Source: Myoxocephalus aenaeus
Lineage: Eukaryota > Chordata > Actinopteri > Perciformes > Cottidae
Reading direction: 5' to 3'
Assembly: GCA_038501785.1 (NCBI GenBank)
Contig: JBAMJR010000490.1
Coordinates: 1 to 64,000 of the forward strand
DNA: 64,000 bases
Shown: positions 60,301 to 64,000 of the stretch, piece by piece
Position numbering within the stretch: the first letter of the stretch is position 1
How the letters are laid out: the number at the start of each line of letters is the position of its first letter
Translations under genes and position numbers: made by a program
The notes under the pieces: generated by a model
Seen by the model: the letters and a program-made list of their open reading frames with translations, nothing else
What the model was told of the DNA's origin: nothing
Databases searched by the model: none

Positions 60301-62090
60301 TGCTGTCAAGGACCACATAAAGAGTATAGCCCTGATGTCAAAGCACACATAGAGAGTCTAGCCGTGATGTCAAAGCACACATAAAGAGTCTAGCCGTGAT
60401 GTCAAAGCACACATAGAGAGTCTAGCCGTGATGTCAAAGCACACGCAGAGAGTCTAGCCGTGCTGTCAAAGACCACATACAGAGTATAGCCCTGATGTCA
60501 AAGCACACATAGAGAGTCTAGCCGTGATGTCAAAGCACACATAAAGAGTCTAGCCGTGATGTCAAAGCACACATAGAGAGTCTAGCCGTGATGTCAAAGC
60601 ACACATAGAGAGTCTAGCCGTGATGTCAAAGCACACATAAAGAGTCTAGCCGTGATGTCAAAGCACACATAGAGAGTCTAGCCGTGATGTCAAAGCACAC
60701 GCAGAGAGTCTAGCCGTGCTGTCAAAGACCACATACAGAGTATAGCCCTGATGTCAAAGCACACATAGAGAGTCTAGCCGTGATGTCAAAGCACACATAA
60801 AGAGTCTAGCCGTGATGTCAAAGCACACATAGAGAGTCTAGCCGTGATGTCAAAGCACACGCAGAGAGTCTAGCCGTGCTGTCAAAGACCACATAAAGAG
60901 TCTAGCCGTGCTGTCAAAGAACACATAAAGAGTCTAGCCGTGATGTCAAAGCACATGCAGAGAGTCTAGCCGTGCTGTCAAAGACCACATAAAGAGTATA
61001 GCCCTGATGTCAAAGCACACATAAAGAGTCTAGCCGTGATGTCAAAGCACACGCAGAGAGTCTAGCCGTGATGTCAAAGCACACGCAGAGAGTCTAGCCG
61101 TGATGTCAAAGCACACGCAGAGAGTCTAGCCGTGCTGTCAAAGACCACATAAAGAGTATAGCCCTGATGTCAAAGCACACGCAGAGAGTCTAGCCGTGCT
61201 GTCAAAGACCACATAAAGAGTATAGCCCTGATGTCAAAGCACACGCAGGGTCAAGCTCTGACGCCAAGGCCAACACATTGCGAGGGATCATCACGCTTTT
61301 GACGCACATGTCAGAAAAGGGCCTTCCCGAGGTCCCACAATGTCGAGGTTCCTACCAATCGATCGGTAATCCACTAGTTAGTATTGACAAGTGCGACGTT
61401 CAAGTCTCTGGCGGCTTCAGAACAAAAGATATTAGCTGAGGGATCACACCACGTGGTTTTCTTCCGTAATCCTACCCCCTAACCAGGTATAGCCTAACCT
61501 GGGAAACTATGGATGCAAGTTAACCAGTTTATGCTGGCTCGAGCGTGCAGTAACGCCGGCGGCCAGCGGGGGCAGCCAAAGGAGTCTAGCCGTGCTGTCA
61601 TAGAACACATAAAGAGTCTAGCCGTGATGTCAAAGCACACGCAGAGAGTCTAGCCGTGCTGTCAAAGACCACATAAAGAGTATAGCCCTGATGTCAAAGC
61701 ACACATAAAGAGTCTAGCCGTGATGTCAAAGCACACGCAGAGAGTCTAGCCGTGCTGTCAAAGACCACATAAAGAGTATAGCCCTGATGTCAAAGCACAC
61801 GCAGAGAGTCTAGCCGTGCTGTCAAAGACCACATAAAGAGTCTAGCCGTGATGTCAAAGCACACGCAGGGTCAAGCTCTGACGCCAAGGCCAACACATTG
61901 CGAGGGATCATCACGCTTTTGACGCACATGTCAGAAAAGGGCCTTCCCGAGGTCCCACAATGTCGAGGTTCCTACCAATCGATCGGTAATCCACTAGTTA
62001 GTATTGACAAGTGCGACGTTCAAGTCTCTGGCGGCTTCAGAACAAAAGATATTAGCTGAGGGATCACACCACGTGGTTTTCTTCCGTAAT
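57381..62090 (+). repeat. Composite satellite unit 9 (4,710 bp)
   Basis: Reference form. Main array 59777-61248, short array 61581-61868. Confidence 0.95.
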
Positions 62091-64000
62091 CCTAACCCTA
62101 ACCCTAACCCCCTAACCCTTTTAATAACGTTAAAAGTACAGCTAAATTGAGTCGGTGGAAAAAAGACGGCAACAATCTTGCGACTTCAAACCCCATCCAA
62201 CCTTGCTCACCTCCCGACCCCGGGCCCCCAAACTTAAGCCCACCCCCGGAGTTAAAACACATTATTCGCTCGATTTAGGGAACCGGACCCCTGGTCCTAT
62301 AGAGTAAGACGGCAGGGACAAGTCGTGACGGGGCGCACGCGTGCGGTTACGCAGCCATTCCCAAGAACATATAAAGAGTCTAGCCCTGATGTCAAAGCAC
62401 ACGCAGAGGGTCTAACAACGACGGATTTCGAAAAGAGTACCACGTATGTAACCATTGAGACTGTGCGCATCTTCCAGTAGTAGTGGGATCACTGTGTGTA
62501 AAGTATTGACGTCGCGAGCTGCGAGAAAGCAACAGCTATACCTCATAGATTTCTTTCTCCGTGTTTTGAGGTCCTACGGTTTCCTCGTTCCACAAACGCA
62601 TCTGAAAGCTCGTCAAATGACACAGGCGGAAGCAGACGGTCATTTCAAGTGGTCTTTCATTATGGTGCAACGAAGATTTATGAAACAAATGGCTCATTTC
62701 TTTATTTCTGAACCGAAAAACATGATTTTTGGACTGGAAAGGCTTGTGAAAATGTCATTGCTTGTGTTTATTGTGATTATTATTGCAGATTCTGATGATT
62801 TAGGTCTTAATCTTTCTAAAGAGGTGCAGTATTACTCTGGGGCCTGATGGGAAGTCACCAAAAATACAATTCTTTATGAAAACATTTATAACATAGGTGT
62901 GCTGTTGTGTTTGTTTAGAGATTTCCACTCTATTTAAGTAACACACACACATAGAGTTATGAACTGATACAACCCATTGTTGTAGCTTTATATTATTGTT
63001 TAGTTTACATACCATTTATGACGTCATCTCAAGTCCTTTATTGTAAACCTGTATTGAGGATGACTACTTAGCTGTCTCACCTCAAGGTATTTGATTTGAA
63101 CTCACAATCAATTAATATACCACTACCAGTGGGTTTCTACTAAACCCAACCACCTGGGGATGCACGTCTCACCTCAAGTCCCCCTCCCAGAGGGTTAAAG
63201 AAATAAAAGGATGGAAAATGTGAAGGCTTGAATACCAATATTAATATCCACTGTTTATTATGTTGTGATGTATTATTGAGTGCACTTTTCTTTGAGAGAG
63301 GGACAGAAACATGTTCAATTTTGACTAATAAGTTTTATTCTAATAGACACTGTGTGATGTAATACTTACCTGGTATCGTAACATGTCATTTTGTACACTT
63401 ATTATGAGGAAACAGGTTGTACAGAAGCTAATCGTTGAAACTGTTGTACCTAAGGTCACATATGATGTATAATTACAAAGATACAAGTATATCCACATGT
63501 GTTACTGTTATAACAGTTGGAGTAGCATAAGGGATAAAGAGTCTAGCGCTGATGTCCAAGCACACGCAGGGTCAAGCTCTGACGCCAAGGCCAACACATT
63601 CTCCTCACAAAGCAGTCTTTTAATTCAAATTAATTACTTTAAAACCACTTAGAGATCTGGATCCTTTTCCTAAACCAAGAGGGGCTTCTCAACATGCATA
63701 CCCTGAAATATGGGGTCAAAAGCTGCAAGTTAAGGGCCCTAACCAGACCCTAATGTAGTTTTCTTTTGATCTTTTTTGACAAGTGCAAAAATGGCAATAA
63801 ACTCCTAAATATTCATTTGTTTTCTCCCATTTTTCTCACAGACACTCAGTAGAGGGCCTACAATGAGGTCATTGGGTGAAATCCCCTTAAAAACATCCAC
63901 AAGGCTTAATTGGCTGTATGAAATCCAGGATTTAAAGAGGGTGTCAGGCCTAACAAACCTGAGACCACCTGAATAGTCTGAGCTGATCAGAGCTTTTTTT
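62091..64000 (+). repeat. Composite satellite unit 10, cut by the window edge
   Basis: Telomeric block, TATA-like element and both AT-rich segments are present. The window ends in the T-run of the hairpin element, before the leader and arrays. The array therefore continues to the right. Confidence 0.95.

Overview
This window is eukaryotic, most likely teleost fish, and looks subtelomeric. The evidence is short blocks of the vertebrate telomere hexamer (C-strand CCCTAA on the + strand), a 5'-truncated LINE with an L2-type C-terminus and a TTGCC tail, introns of about 90-120 bp, and AC/TG microsatellites. There are no prokaryotic operons, and I see no tRNA, rRNA or CRISPR. Almost all of the sequence is satellite DNA; the species cannot be told from it.

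The dominant structure is a tandem array of a composite satellite unit of about 4,710 bp. From 19698 to the right edge there are nine complete and one partial unit, starting at 19698, 24409, 29119, 33829, 38539, 43250, 47960, 52671, 57381 and 62091. They are almost base-for-base identical: I found only three 1-bp differences. Each unit contains, in order, a 28-bp interstitial telomeric block, a GC-rich stretch, a TATA-like element with one isolated 32-bp monomer, about 1.1 kb of AT-rich sequence with a perfect CRE palindrome, a second isolated monomer, about 0.9 kb of AT-rich sequence with competing hairpins, a GC-rich leader, a 46-monomer array of a 32-bp minisatellite, a spacer, a second leader with a 9-monomer array, and a second spacer.

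The left 20 kb is a patchwork of relatives of this unit. 1-3047 and 3048-8596 are long-array versions (about 54 and 76 monomers). 8597-8859 is an older, diverged fragment that runs into a C-rich telomere-like tandem repeat (8858-10556), which an L2-like LINE interrupts at 9243-10179. 10559-13032 is a deleted 1,596-bp short unit and its neighbours. 17009-19697 is an intermediate unit with only the 9-monomer array.

The main non-satellite island is 13033-17008. It sits inside one satellite unit and is flanked by a 53-bp direct repeat. It carries a spliced + strand gene model (13830-14507, three exons, poly(A) signal at 14832) whose N-terminal part resembles the core-binding domain of a tyrosine recombinase. 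Several coding-like exons lie on the - strand in tail-to-tail orientation. It looks like a captured piece of ordinary chromosome, or a surviving piece of the original locus that satellite DNA surrounds.

The best candidates for new biology are how the array was built (8-monomer expansion steps, repeated telomere-like seams, near-perfect homogenisation), its very high density of TGATGTCA (CRE/AP-1-like) sites next to telomeric sequence, and the gene island. Assembly artefact is a serious alternative explanation for the perfect homogeneity on the right.
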